Source: Brachybacterium huguangmaarense (GTDB lineage: Bacteria; Actinomycetota; Actinomycetes; Actinomycetales; Dermabacteraceae). From it: 64,000 bases of DNA. The DNA lies in the NCBI RefSeq assembly GCF_025725725.1, contig NZ_CP107020.1:1612001-1676000 (forward strand). Direction: 5' to 3'. The position numbers and the translations under genes are program-made. Under the pieces are notes generated by a model. The model did not search any database, was not told the origin of the DNA, and saw nothing but the letters and a program-made list of their open reading frames with translations. Each line of letters starts with the position of its first letter. The stretch's first letter is position 1. Positions 16,721-24,067 of the stretch are shown in pieces.

Positions 16721-17507
16721 CCTGCACCTCCAGGGCCCGGACGCCGCCGCGCAGCATCGCCCAGGCCGCGGCGCCGAGGACGGCGATCCACACGAGCTGC
16801 ACGCCGATCGCGCCGAGCGCCTCGAGGGGCGCCACGCGCCCCGAGAGGGTGTCGATGGGCGTCTGGATCATCGACGGGAACGGCGTCATGCGGCTCAGCG
16901 CGAGCAGCCAGTCCGGGAACCACCAGATGGGGATGAGGAATCCCGACAGGAGGTTCATGACGGCGTTGTAGACGATCGAGAGGCCGCGCGTCTCGACGAG
17001 CCAGAAGGCCGCGAGGTTGACGAGGATGTCCGCGGCGAAGGAGACGGTGATCGCGAGCAGCAGGGCCACGAGCCCGAGCGGGATCGACCAGAGGCTGGCG
17101 GGCACGGCGAGCCCGGTGACGAGGCCGCCGATCACGAGCGGCGGCAGCCCGCGCGCGAGCACGAGGAAGCCGGCGCGGCCGAGCTTCTGGGCGTAGAACA
17201 CCGCGAGCAGATCGGCGGGGCGCAGCAGGTCCACGGCGACGTCGCCCTGATGGATGCGCTGTGCCAGCTCGCGCGTGCCGAACGCCTCGATGGGCGCGAG
17301 CAGCGCCTGCCCCAGCCAGACGTAGGTGGCGGCCTGGAGCGCGTCGTAGCCGCGCAGCTCGCCCCCGGCCGTGCCGATCGCGGCGAGCATGATCGAGGCG
17401 CGGATGAACCCGAAGATCGTGTTGGTGAAGACCCCGGCGGCGGTCGCGGTGCGATAGGTCGAGTACTGCCGGAAGGCCGCGGCGGCGATCCTGCGGTATC
17501 CGAGCAC
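16713..17507 (-). CDS. ABC-2 family permease (DUF990/ABC2_membrane_6), first subunit
   Basis: 264 residues from the GTG at 17507, a normal family length. It starts VLGYRRIAAAAFRQYSTYRTA, followed by six hydrophobic segments and the family motif RIHQGDVAVDLLRPADLL. Longer in-frame extensions would run into the neighbouring HhH gene and are compositionally unlike protein. A TACGCT hexamer on the minus strand (17520-17515) ends 8 nt before the GTG with no Shine-Dalgarno, consistent with a leaderless transcript and with this being the first gene of the four-gene exporter operon. Confidence 0.85.
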   Translation of the reverse strand: MLGYRRIAAAAFRQYSTYRTATAAGVFTNTIFGFIRASIMLAAIGTAGGELRGYDALQAATYVWLGQALLAPIEAFGTRELAQRIHQGDVAVDLLRPADLLAVFYAQKLGRAGFLVLARGLPPLVIGGLVTGLAVPASLWSIPLGLVALLLAITVSFAADILVNLAAFWLVETRGLSIVYNAVMNLLSGFLIPIWWFPDWLLALSRMTPFPSMIQTPIDTLSGRVAPLEALGAIGVQLVWIAVLGAAAWAMLRGGVRALEVQGG

Positions 17508-17584
17508 TCGCGAGAGCGTAGTGGCCCGCGGCGCCGGGCACAACGGTGCGGATCCGGGCGGCGACGATCGGCCACCAGCCCGGA

Positions 17585-18232
17585 TCAGCCCTCCTGCAGC
17601 AGCTCGGGGTCGCGCGCCACGCGGACGAGCGCGGCGCACAGCGAGGACAGGTCGTCACCCTCGACGAGCCCGGCCAGGCCGTCGGCGTCCTCGGGCAGGT
17701 GCGCGAGGCGGGCGCCCCGGAGCACGAGGGCATCGGCGTACGGGCGCACGCCCGGCCACACCGCCTGGACCTCGCGCAGGAAGATGTCGGCTCCGGTGGG
17801 GCCGATGCCCGTGAACTCCTGGAGCAGCGACGCGATGCGCGAGGGCTCTCCGTCAGCCTCGTCGCGCAGCGCGCGCAGGTCCCCGTGCCAGCGGTCGAGC
17901 AGGAGGGCGGCGGCGTCGTCGAGGCGCGTCGCGGTCGACTCGTCGTAGCGGCGGTAGCCGCCGCGTCCCAGGGCGTCGACCCGCTCCTGCCAGGTCGAGT
18001 CCCGCAGGTGTTCGAGCGTGGTCCAGCCCGCGCGCGTGAGCTCGCGGGCGGTCGCGACGGCGATGTCCGAGCTGATCCGGGTCGACAGCAGCAGGGACAG
18101 CACGAGCAGCTCCCACAGGGGGGAGGGCGTGTCCTTGAGCCTGATCTCGGCATCGGCGGCGAACGTCGTGCCGTGCTCCGTCACGAGACGGCGGGCGGTC
18201 TCCTGCTGGGCGGACGAGGTGCTGGAAGCCAT
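17585..18232 (-). CDS. HhH-GPD-like protein (endonuclease III superfamily)
   Basis: 215 residues, all-helical. A helix-hairpin-helix with the Gly-rich loop EFTGIGPTGADIF near 140-152 and a downstream Asp in RPYADALVL resemble HhH-GPD DNA glycosylases. The Lys of endonuclease III (in GVGRKTA) is Thr here and the C-terminal Fe-S cysteines are absent, so it would be a monofunctional glycosylase or only a DNA-binding relative. The ATG has no Shine-Dalgarno; TAGCGT on the minus strand (18244-18239) ends 7 nt before it, suggesting a leaderless mRNA. It is divergent from the ArsR gene, 108 bp apart. Confidence 0.7.
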   Translation of the reverse strand: MASSTSSAQQETARRLVTEHGTTFAADAEIRLKDTPSPLWELLVLSLLLSTRISSDIAVATARELTRAGWTTLEHLRDSTWQERVDALGRGGYRRYDESTATRLDDAAALLLDRWHGDLRALRDEADGEPSRIASLLQEFTGIGPTGADIFLREVQAVWPGVRPYADALVLRGARLAHLPEDADGLAGLVEGDDLSSLCAALVRVARDPELLQEG

Positions 18233-18305
18233 GTCCCCACGCTAGGCCCGGCGGCGCCGGGCGGGCCATGCCCCTGGACCGCCCGGTCGGGACGCACCGG
18301 CGCTC

Positions 18306-18358
18306 TTGTCGCGATGCCGAGGGAGGCCTAACCTGAACATATGAACAGTTCTTCAGGT
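18306..18358 (+). promoter_or_regulatory. Leaderless promoter and ArsR operator
   Basis: TTGTCG (18306-18311), a 17-bp spacer and TAACCT (18329-18334) put the predicted start at 18341, the A of the arsR ATG. A perfect 7-bp inverted repeat ACCTGAA (18331-18337) / TTCAGGT (18352-18358) overlaps the -10 and the start codon. Its position and the partly palindromic AT-rich centre fit autorepression by the encoded SmtB/ArsR protein. Confidence 0.6.
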
Positions 18359-18742
18359 GTGCTCGCGGCGAGCCGTACGGGCGCGGCAGGTGACGGCCGG
18401 GATCCGGTCGCGCCGGAGCACCCCGCGCTCGACGACGCGGCCGAGATCTTCTCGCTGCTCGGCGACCCGGCCCGCCTGCGGCTGCTCGTCGCGCTGAGCG
18501 GCGCCGACCTGTGCGTGCACGACCTGGCCCGGATCACCGGGCACTCGGCATCGGCCACCTCCCATGCCCTCAAGCTGCTGCGCGCCCACCGCGTCGTCGC
18601 CGCCCGGCGGGAGGGCCGCCACGTCATCTACAGCCTCGACGACCCGCACGTGCGCGAGCTGATCGAGGTGGCGCTCGCCCATGCGGGGCACGTCGAGCTG
18701 GCCCACCCGGAACGGCGCGGCCGCGGGGGCGGTGACGTCTGA
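18341..18742 (+). CDS. ArsR/SmtB-family metal-sensing repressor
   Basis: 133 residues with a winged helix: LLGDPARLRLLVALSG, then ASATSHALKLLRAHRVVAARREGRHV as recognition helix and wing. The C-terminal helix has D101-x-H103-x10-H114-x2-H117, an exact match to the alpha-5 zinc site (D-x-H-x10-H-x2-H/E) of SmtB, ZiaR and CzrA; LCVHDL near 57-62 is in the place of the alpha-3N Cys motif but with only one Cys. It probably represses itself and the CDF gene with which it overlaps (ATGA) and releases DNA on binding Zn(II) or Co(II). GGGAGG lies 14 nt upstream, too far for a normal Shine-Dalgarno. Confidence 0.88.
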   Translation: MNSSSGVLAASRTGAAGDGRDPVAPEHPALDDAAEIFSLLGDPARLRLLVALSGADLCVHDLARITGHSASATSHALKLLRAHRVVAARREGRHVIYSLDDPHVRELIEVALAHAGHVELAHPERRGRGGGDV

Positions 18743-19656
18743 TGGGGCACACGCACGGCTCCGCGGGCCCGGAGAGCGCGGCGGGTCGCCACCGCGTCCG
18801 GCTCGCGCTCGCCGTCGCCCTCATCGCCGCGTTCTTCGTGGTCGAGCTCGTGACCGCGTTCGTGTCGGGCTCGCTCGCGCTGCTCTCGGACGCGGGCCAC
18901 ATGGCCGCCGACGTCGTCACCCTCGGCGCCGCCCTCACGGCCACGGTGGTGGCCGCACGGCCCGACCGCACCGGTCGCCGCAGCTTCGGCAACTACCGGC
19001 TCGAGGTCTTCGCTTCGCTGCTCGCCGTCCTCGTGATGATCGGCGTGGCCGTGTACGTGGTCCTCGAGGCGGTCGCGCGCCTGCTCGCGCCGGGAGACGT
19101 CGCGATCGCCTCGACCCCGATGCTCGTGGTCGGCGTGCTCGGGCTGCTCGTGAACCTCGCCGTCATGCTCGTGCTGCGCGAGGGCTCGCGCGAGAGCCTC
19201 AACGTCAAGGGCGCCTACCTCGAGGTGGTCGCCGACACCGCCGGCTCCGTCGGGGTCGTGGCCGCCGCGATCCTCCTGGCCCTGACCGGCTGGTCGCTGT
19301 TCGACACGATCGTGGCCCTGGGCGTCGGCGTCTTCGTGGCGGTGCGCGCGGTGCTCCTGGGCCGCGAGGTGCTCGCCGTGCTGAGCCAGTCCACGCCCGC
19401 GGGCATCGACCCCGCCGCGGTGCGCGCCGATCTCGCGGCCGTCGAGGGCGTGGTCGAGGTCCACGACCTGCACCTGTGGACCCTCACCTCGGGCATGGAC
19501 GTCGCGAGCGCGCATCTCGTGATGGTCCCCGGCGCCGACCAGCACGCCGTGCTCGACCGGGCGCAGGACGTGCTGCGCGAGGGCTACGGGCTCGAGCACG
19601 CGACCCTCCAGGTCGAGCCCGCCGACCACGCGGACTGCCACCGCATCACCTGGTGA
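18742..19656 (+). CDS. Cation diffusion facilitator (zinc/cobalt exporter, CzcD/ZitB type)
   Basis: 304 residues, six membrane helices. The metal site of TM2 and TM5 is visible as LLSDAGHMAADV (D and following H/D) and YLEVVADTAGSVGV (the AD-x3 motif). A His-poor loop and a C-terminal cytoplasmic domain (VHDLHLWTLTSGMDVASAHLVM) complete the family plan. CDF proteins exchange cytosolic Zn2+ (or Co2+, Cd2+) for protons. The overlap with the SmtB-like gene points to zinc or cobalt as the inducing ion. TM2 has His-Asp order (LLSDAGHMAAD), as in zinc-preferring members. Confidence 0.93.
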   Translation: MGHTHGSAGPESAAGRHRVRLALAVALIAAFFVVELVTAFVSGSLALLSDAGHMAADVVTLGAALTATVVAARPDRTGRRSFGNYRLEVFASLLAVLVMIGVAVYVVLEAVARLLAPGDVAIASTPMLVVGVLGLLVNLAVMLVLREGSRESLNVKGAYLEVVADTAGSVGVVAAAILLALTGWSLFDTIVALGVGVFVAVRAVLLGREVLAVLSQSTPAGIDPAAVRADLAAVEGVVEVHDLHLWTLTSGMDVASAHLVMVPGADQHAVLDRAQDVLREGYGLEHATLQVEPADHADCHRITW

Positions 19657-19730
19657 GGCGCGCCCTGCCGGGCCCTCTCGCGCCTCCTGTCGTGCCCCTC
19701 GCCGCCGTCGCGCGCGACTACTCTGGCGCC

Positions 19731-20510
19731 ATGTCCGCAGCCGCCGCCCCCGCCCCGCTCACCGCCGTCGTCACCGGCGCCTCCTCCGGCATCGGCCGTG
19801 CCACCGCCCGTCGCCTCGCCGCCGACGGCTGGCGCGTGCTGGCCGTCGCCCGCCGCGAGGACCGCCTGGCCTCCCTCGCCGCCGAGACCGGGTGCCTGAC
19901 GCACGCCGTCGACGTCACCTCCGACAGCTCCGTGGCCGGCCTGGTCGATCGCGTCGACGAGCTGTTCGGCGGCTCCCTGAACGCCGTGGTCAACATCGCG
20001 GGCGGCGCGCTGGGCACCGAACGGATCGAGGACGCCGACATCGAGCAGTGGCGCGCGATGTACGAGACCAACGTGCTCGGCACCCTGCGCGTGACCCGCG
20101 CCCTCCTGCCCGCGCTGCGCGCCTCCGGCCGCGGCGACGTGCTCGTGCTGTCCTCGACCGCGGCGGACGCCGCCTACGAGGGCGGCGGCGGGTACAACGC
20201 CGCCAAGGCCGGCGAGCGCATGATCGCGGGGGCCCTGCGCCTCGAGCTCAACGGCGAGCGGATCCGCGTCATCGAGATCGCCCCCGGCATGGTGCGCACC
20301 GAGGAGTTCTCCCTCGTGCGCCTCGGCGGCGACCGGGCGGCGGCCGACCGGGTCTACGACGGCGTCGAGCAGCCGCTCACGGCCGAGGACTGCGCCGACG
20401 TCATCGCGTACGCCCTGGGCGCGCCTCACCACGTCAACCTCGACCTCGTGACCGTGCGCCCGCTCGCGCAGGCGGCCCAGCACAAGGTCGCGCGGGGCGC
20501 CGGTCTGTGA
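19731..20510 (+). CDS. Short-chain dehydrogenase/reductase (YdfG-like)
   Basis: 259 residues, classical SDR. The cofactor motif TGASSGIGRA is at 17-26, NIAGGA at about 88-93 (variant of NNAG), catalytic Ser in LVLSSTAADAAYEGG and Tyr-Lys in YNAAK near 164-168. Arg in AVARREDR after beta-2 suggests NADP(H) preference. The best overall resemblance is to YdfG-type 3-hydroxy acid dehydrogenases; the substrate is unproven. The ATG lacks a Shine-Dalgarno and TACTCT (19719-19724) ends 7 nt before it, so translation may be leaderless. It overlaps the ABC exporter downstream. Confidence 0.87.
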   Translation: MSAAAAPAPLTAVVTGASSGIGRATARRLAADGWRVLAVARREDRLASLAAETGCLTHAVDVTSDSSVAGLVDRVDELFGGSLNAVVNIAGGALGTERIEDADIEQWRAMYETNVLGTLRVTRALLPALRASGRGDVLVLSSTAADAAYEGGGGYNAAKAGERMIAGALRLELNGERIRVIEIAPGMVRTEEFSLVRLGGDRAAADRVYDGVEQPLTAEDCADVIAYALGAPHHVNLDLVTVRPLAQAAQHKVARGAGL

Positions 20511-22387
20511 CCGTCGGGGGGATCGGCGCCGGCCATGGCGCGGGCGGCAGAGCACGGCTCGACCCCGACGAGATGCGCCTCGCGCCCGGCCAGCACGCCG
20601 ACGTGCGTCGTGTGCTGGGCCTGTTCGCGCCCTACCGCGGGCGCATCGCCGTGGTGCTCGCCCTCATCGCGCTCGGCGCCGCGACCGGCGTCGTCTCCCC
20701 GTTCCTGGTGCGCGCGATCGTCGACCAGGCCCTGCCCGACCGCCGGCTCGACCTGCTGGCCGCCTGCGTCGGCGGGCTGGTCGCGGTCACCGTCGTCTCC
20801 ACCGCCCTGAACGTCACCCAGTCGATGGTCTCGACCCGCGTGGGCCAGGCCGTCATGCACGACCTGCGGGTCGACGTGTACGGCCACCTGCAGCGCATGG
20901 GGCTCGGGTTCTTCACCCGCACCCGGACCGGCGAGGTCCAGTCCCGCATCTTCTCCGACATCGGCTCGATGCAGGCCGTGGTCACGTCGGTCATGACGCA
21001 GATCGTCTCGGCGCTCGCCGGCATCGTGATGGCGCTCGTCGCGATGATCGCGATGGACTGGCGCCTGACGCTGTTCTCCCTCGTCGCGACGCCGCTCGCG
21101 GTGTGGATGAACCGGCGCGTGGGCACCCGCCGCCGCGCGATCGTCAAGACCCGCCAGGAGAAGTCCGCCGACCTCGCCGCCGGGATCCAGGAGTCCCTCT
21201 CGGTCTCGGGGATCCTGCTGTCGACGACCATGGGCCGCACCCAGGCCCTGACCGACCGCTTCGCCCGCGACTCACGCGAGCTCGCCGACCTCGAGGTCTC
21301 CTCCGAGATGGCCGGCCGCTGGAACGTGGCCGTGTTCAGCTCCCTGATGGCCATCATCCCGGCGCTCACCTATCTGCTGGGCGGCTATCTGCTCGTGGGC
21401 GGCGACCGCTCGATCACGATCGGCACGCTCGTCGCGTTCATCGCCCTGCAGTCCTCGCTCATGCCGCAGCTCAACGGCCTGCTGCGCGTCTCCAACCAGA
21501 TCAGCGCGTCCCTGGCCCTGTTCACGCGCGTGTTCGAGTACATCGACGCCCCCGTCACGATCGCCGACCGACCCGGTGCGCTCGAGCTGGACCCCCGCGC
21601 CGTCGCCGGCACGGTCGCCTTCGACCACGTGTCCTTCGCCTACCCCGGCTCGGAGGAGCTCACGCTCGCCGACCTCGACCTGGTGGCGCCCGCGGGCCGG
21701 CACACCGCGCTGGTCGGGCACACCGGCTCGGGCAAGACCACGACGGCGTACCTGGTCGCCCGTCTGTACGACCCCACGTCGGGAGCCGTCACCCTGGACG
21801 GCCACGACCTGCGCGACGTCACGATGACCTCGCTTGCGGCGTGCGTCGGCCTCGTGAGCCAGGAGACCTACCTGCTGCACGCCACGATCGCCGAGAACCT
21901 GCGCTTCGCCGCTCCCGAGGCGACGGACGAGGAGCTCGTCGCGGCGTGCCGCATCGCGCAGATCCACGACCACATCGCCTCCCTGCCCGAGGGATACCGG
22001 ACGCTCGTGGGGGAGCGCGGCTACCGGTTCTCGGGCGGGGAGAAGCAGCGCATCGCCCTGGCCCGCACGATCCTGCGCGACCCGCCGATCCTGCTGCTCG
22101 ACGAGGCCACGAGCGCCCTGGACGTGCGCACCGAGCGGGCCATGAGCGAGGCGCTCGAGACGCTCGGGCAGGGGCGCACCGTCATCTCGATCGCCCATCG
22201 CCTCTCGACGATCCGCAGCGCGGACCAGATCATCGTGATGCGCCACGGGCGCATCGTCGAGCGCGGCACCTACGCCGAGCTGCTCGAGGCGGGCGGCGAC
22301 TTCGCCCAGCTGGTCGCGCAGTCCGAGGACTCGGGCCCCGGCGCGTCGCTGGCCCCCGCCGACGCCGCGCATCCTCCGGTGCGCTGA
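20507..22387 (+). CDS. ABC exporter, fused membrane and ATPase domains
   Basis: 626 residues from a GTG that overlaps the SDR stop (GTGA). Residues 20-330 are an exporter-type six-helix membrane domain (RGRIAVVLALIALGAATGV, GFFTRTRTGEVQSRIFSDI). The NBD has Walker A GHTGSGKTT, Q-loop LVSQETYLLHATIAENL, signature FSGGEKQRIALARTIL, Walker B ILLLDEATSALD and H-loop IAHRLS. One half-transporter that should act as a homodimer; lipid, peptide or drug substrate cannot be told. A later in-frame ATG at 20573 is possible but would remove the coupling. Confidence 0.9.
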   Translation: MTVGGIGAGHGAGGRARLDPDEMRLAPGQHADVRRVLGLFAPYRGRIAVVLALIALGAATGVVSPFLVRAIVDQALPDRRLDLLAACVGGLVAVTVVSTALNVTQSMVSTRVGQAVMHDLRVDVYGHLQRMGLGFFTRTRTGEVQSRIFSDIGSMQAVVTSVMTQIVSALAGIVMALVAMIAMDWRLTLFSLVATPLAVWMNRRVGTRRRAIVKTRQEKSADLAAGIQESLSVSGILLSTTMGRTQALTDRFARDSRELADLEVSSEMAGRWNVAVFSSLMAIIPALTYLLGGYLLVGGDRSITIGTLVAFIALQSSLMPQLNGLLRVSNQISASLALFTRVFEYIDAPVTIADRPGALELDPRAVAGTVAFDHVSFAYPGSEELTLADLDLVAPAGRHTALVGHTGSGKTTTAYLVARLYDPTSGAVTLDGHDLRDVTMTSLAACVGLVSQETYLLHATIAENLRFAAPEATDEELVAACRIAQIHDHIASLPEGYRTLVGERGYRFSGGEKQRIALARTILRDPPILLLDEATSALDVRTERAMSEALETLGQGRTVISIAHRLSTIRSADQIIVMRHGRIVERGTYAELLEAGGDFAQLVAQSEDSGPGASLAPADAAHPPVR

Positions 22388-22389
22388 GA

Positions 22390-22439
22390 CCCCCACCTGG
22401 GGAGGGGTGCGCCGGGACGGGATCAGACCCTGGTGGGGG
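22390..22439. terminator. Inverted repeat after the ABC exporter
   Basis: Perfect 8-bp arms CCCCCACC (22390-22397) and GGTGGGGG (22432-22439) enclose 34 nt, starting 2 bp after the stop codon. It may act as a terminator or mRNA-protecting hairpin; there is no U-tract. Confidence 0.3.
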
Positions 22440-22524
22440 CTCGTTCATCCCCCGGGTTGATCCGTCGTGAGCCCGTCCACGGGAGAGTGGAGTCATCGAT
22501 GCGACCGGCAGAGAGGACGATCCG

Positions 22525-22758
22525 ATGACCACCACGACCCACGCACCGCGATCCATGGGGACGCGCTCGCCGTCCGGCACCCGGAGCACCGAGGGGCGGC
22601 CCGCCGTGCTGATCACGGCCCTGCTCGTGGCCGCCGCCCTCGTCTTCGTCGTGCTGCTGTGGGGGCCGGCGCTGTCCGCGGCGGTGTCGATCCCGCTCGC
22701 GCTCGCCGCGATCGGCATCGTGATCGCCGGCTGGGTGGTCGCGGGGCCCCGTGAGTGA
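22525..22758 (+). CDS. Small two-helix membrane protein, unknown
   Basis: 77 residues behind a good Shine-Dalgarno (GAGAGGA). The first 27 are Thr/Ser/Arg-rich and polar. Two hydrophobic segments follow (AVLITALLVAAALVFVVLLW and VSIPLALAAIGIVIAGWVVA) with the C-terminus just after the membrane. No family recognised. It sits alone in the gap between the exporter and the ferredoxin, and is convergent with the latter. Confidence 0.65.
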   Translation: MTTTTHAPRSMGTRSPSGTRSTEGRPAVLITALLVAAALVFVVLLWGPALSAAVSIPLALAAIGIVIAGWVVAGPRE

Positions 22759-22781
22759 CGCGGGCCGCCGCCGACGTGGTC

Positions 22782-23054
22782 TCAGACGTCGATCTCGATC
22801 TCGCCGACGCCGCGTGAGACGCACGTGATCATGTTCGTCTCCTTCTCGTCGTCCATGAGGAACTCGTCGAGGTGCTCGACCTCGCCGGAGACGAGGGGCA
22901 CGATGCATGTGCCGCACACGCCGCCCTCGCACGAATAGTCCATCGGCACTCCGGCGTCGAGCAGGGCTTGGAGCAGCGACTGCCCCTCCTCGACCTCGAC
23001 GGTCTTGCCCGACTTCAGGCACTTCGCGGTGAACGGCTCACCGAACAGCGACAT
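22782..23054 (-). CDS. [2Fe-2S] plant-type ferredoxin
   Basis: 90 residues, a stand-alone ferredoxin domain. The cluster ligands are C42-x4-C47-x2-C50 in SCEGGVCGTC and C78 in MITCVSR, the arrangement found at the C-terminus of phthalate/vanillate oxygenase reductases. It should shuttle electrons to an oxygenase or reductase encoded elsewhere, since no partner is nearby. An IdeR/DtxR-like box lies about 100 bp upstream, which suggests iron-dependent expression. RBS: AAGGAGG lies 5 nt before the ATG. Confidence 0.92.
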   Translation of the reverse strand: MSLFGEPFTAKCLKSGKTVEVEEGQSLLQALLDAGVPMDYSCEGGVCGTCIVPLVSGEVEHLDEFLMDDEKETNMITCVSRGVGEIEIDV

Positions 23055-23144
23055 CCCGGATCCTCCTTATGAGAACGGCCCGTCTCCGTCGGGCGCGTGC
23101 CCGTCCAGCATGTCACGCCCTCCGGGTCGACCGCGCGTGATCCC

Positions 23145-23160
23145 CACCTCAAGTGAGGTG
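23145..23160. promoter_or_regulatory. Perfect 7-2-7 palindrome beside the iron box
   Basis: CACCTCA (23145-23151), AG, TGAGGTG (23154-23160). A perfect inverted repeat of operator size sharing seven bases with the iron box in the ferredoxin/response-regulator intergenic region. It could be a second regulator site (for example for the adjacent OmpR-type regulator); no protein can be assigned. Confidence 0.45.
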
Positions 23161-23172
23161 AACCTAACCTAG
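23154..23172 (-). promoter_or_regulatory. IdeR/DtxR-type iron box
   Basis: Read on the minus strand the 19-mer matches 15 of 19 positions of the consensus TTAGGTTAGSCTAACCTAA; positions 2-10 (TAGGTTAGG) are complete and the mismatches are mostly in the second half. It lies 100 bp upstream of the ferredoxin start and 152 bp upstream of the response-regulator start, so either gene could be repressed by Fe-loaded IdeR. Matching was done by eye. Confidence 0.6.
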
Positions 23173-23323
23173 GCGAGGCGGCCGTGCTCGGCCCCCGCTG
23201 TGCGCCGCGCATCGGCTCCCTGTGAGGACGCTGTCCACGGGCCTGCGGGCGGTCCGGCCGGCGAGGGCGCCCGGTAGTCTCGGCATGCCGCCGATCCTCG
23301 CGGCCCGCCGACCAGGAGATCCG

Positions 23324-24067
23324 ATGTCCGAGCGCAGCGCCAACGTCCTCGCCTCCCTGCCGCACCTCGAGCACCCCGACGGCAGCCCCGTGCGGGTGCT
23401 CGTCGTCGAGGACGAGCCCACGATCGCCGACCTCCTGCGCTTCCCGCTGCAGATGGTGGGCTGGGACGCCCGCGTGAGCGCCGACGGCCTCGAGGCGGTG
23501 CGCGAGGCCCGCGAGTTCCGCCCCGACGTGCTCGTGCTCGACCGCATGCTGCCGGGCATCGACGGGGTCGAGGTGCTGTCGCGGGTCCGTGCGATGCAGC
23601 CCGAGATCCCGGTGCTCATGCTCACCGCGATGGACGCGACGGGCGACCGCATCGACGGCCTCGCCGCGGGCGCCGACGACTACGTGACCAAGCCCTTCAC
23701 GATCGAGGAGGTGCTGCTGCGGCTGCACCGCCTGGTCCAGCGGGCGGGGGTCGCCGCCCAGAGCGCGAACGAGCTCGTCGTCGGCGACCTCGTGATGAAC
23801 CTCGACACCCACGAGGTCACGCGCGGCGGCGACGAGATCGCGCTGACCGCGACCCAGTACCAGCTGCTGCGCTACCTGATGGAGAACCCCCAGCGGGTGC
23901 TGTCGAAGGCGCAGATCCTCGACGCCGTGTGGAACTACGACTTCGGCGGCCAGGCCAACATCGTCGAGCTGTACATCTCCTACCTGCGCAAGCGCATCGA
24001 CGTGGGCCGCGAGCCCATGATCCACACGGTCCGCGGCGCGGGCTACGTGCTCAAGCCCGCCGTATGA
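23324..24067 (+). CDS. OmpR/PhoB-family response regulator
   Basis: 247 residues. The start is the ATG at 23324, 6 nt after AGGAG; an ATG 39 bp upstream lacks one. The receiver domain has the acidic pair E29-D30, phospho-acceptor D73 in LVLDRMLPG, LMLTAMDA and the KPF Lys in YVTKPFTIEEV. The C-terminal winged helix (LTATQYQLLRYLMENPQRVLS) binds DNA. It overlaps its kinase by four bases. A TAGTCT -10 candidate at 23275-23280 gives a leader of about 35 nt. Confidence 0.93.
   Translation: MSERSANVLASLPHLEHPDGSPVRVLVVEDEPTIADLLRFPLQMVGWDARVSADGLEAVREAREFRPDVLVLDRMLPGIDGVEVLSRVRAMQPEIPVLMLTAMDATGDRIDGLAAGADDYVTKPFTIEEVLLRLHRLVQRAGVAAQSANELVVGDLVMNLDTHEVTRGGDEIALTATQYQLLRYLMENPQRVLSKAQILDAVWNYDFGGQANIVELYISYLRKRIDVGREPMIHTVRGAGYVLKPAV

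Noticed and set aside
22525..22758. Toxin or antitoxin interpretation of the small two-helix protein
   Set aside because: No partner gene, no known family; only membrane topology can be supported.
23285..23323. Upstream ATG for the OmpR-type regulator
   Set aside because: No Shine-Dalgarno and only 5 nt after the -10; the ATG at 23324 has AGGAG at 6 nt.
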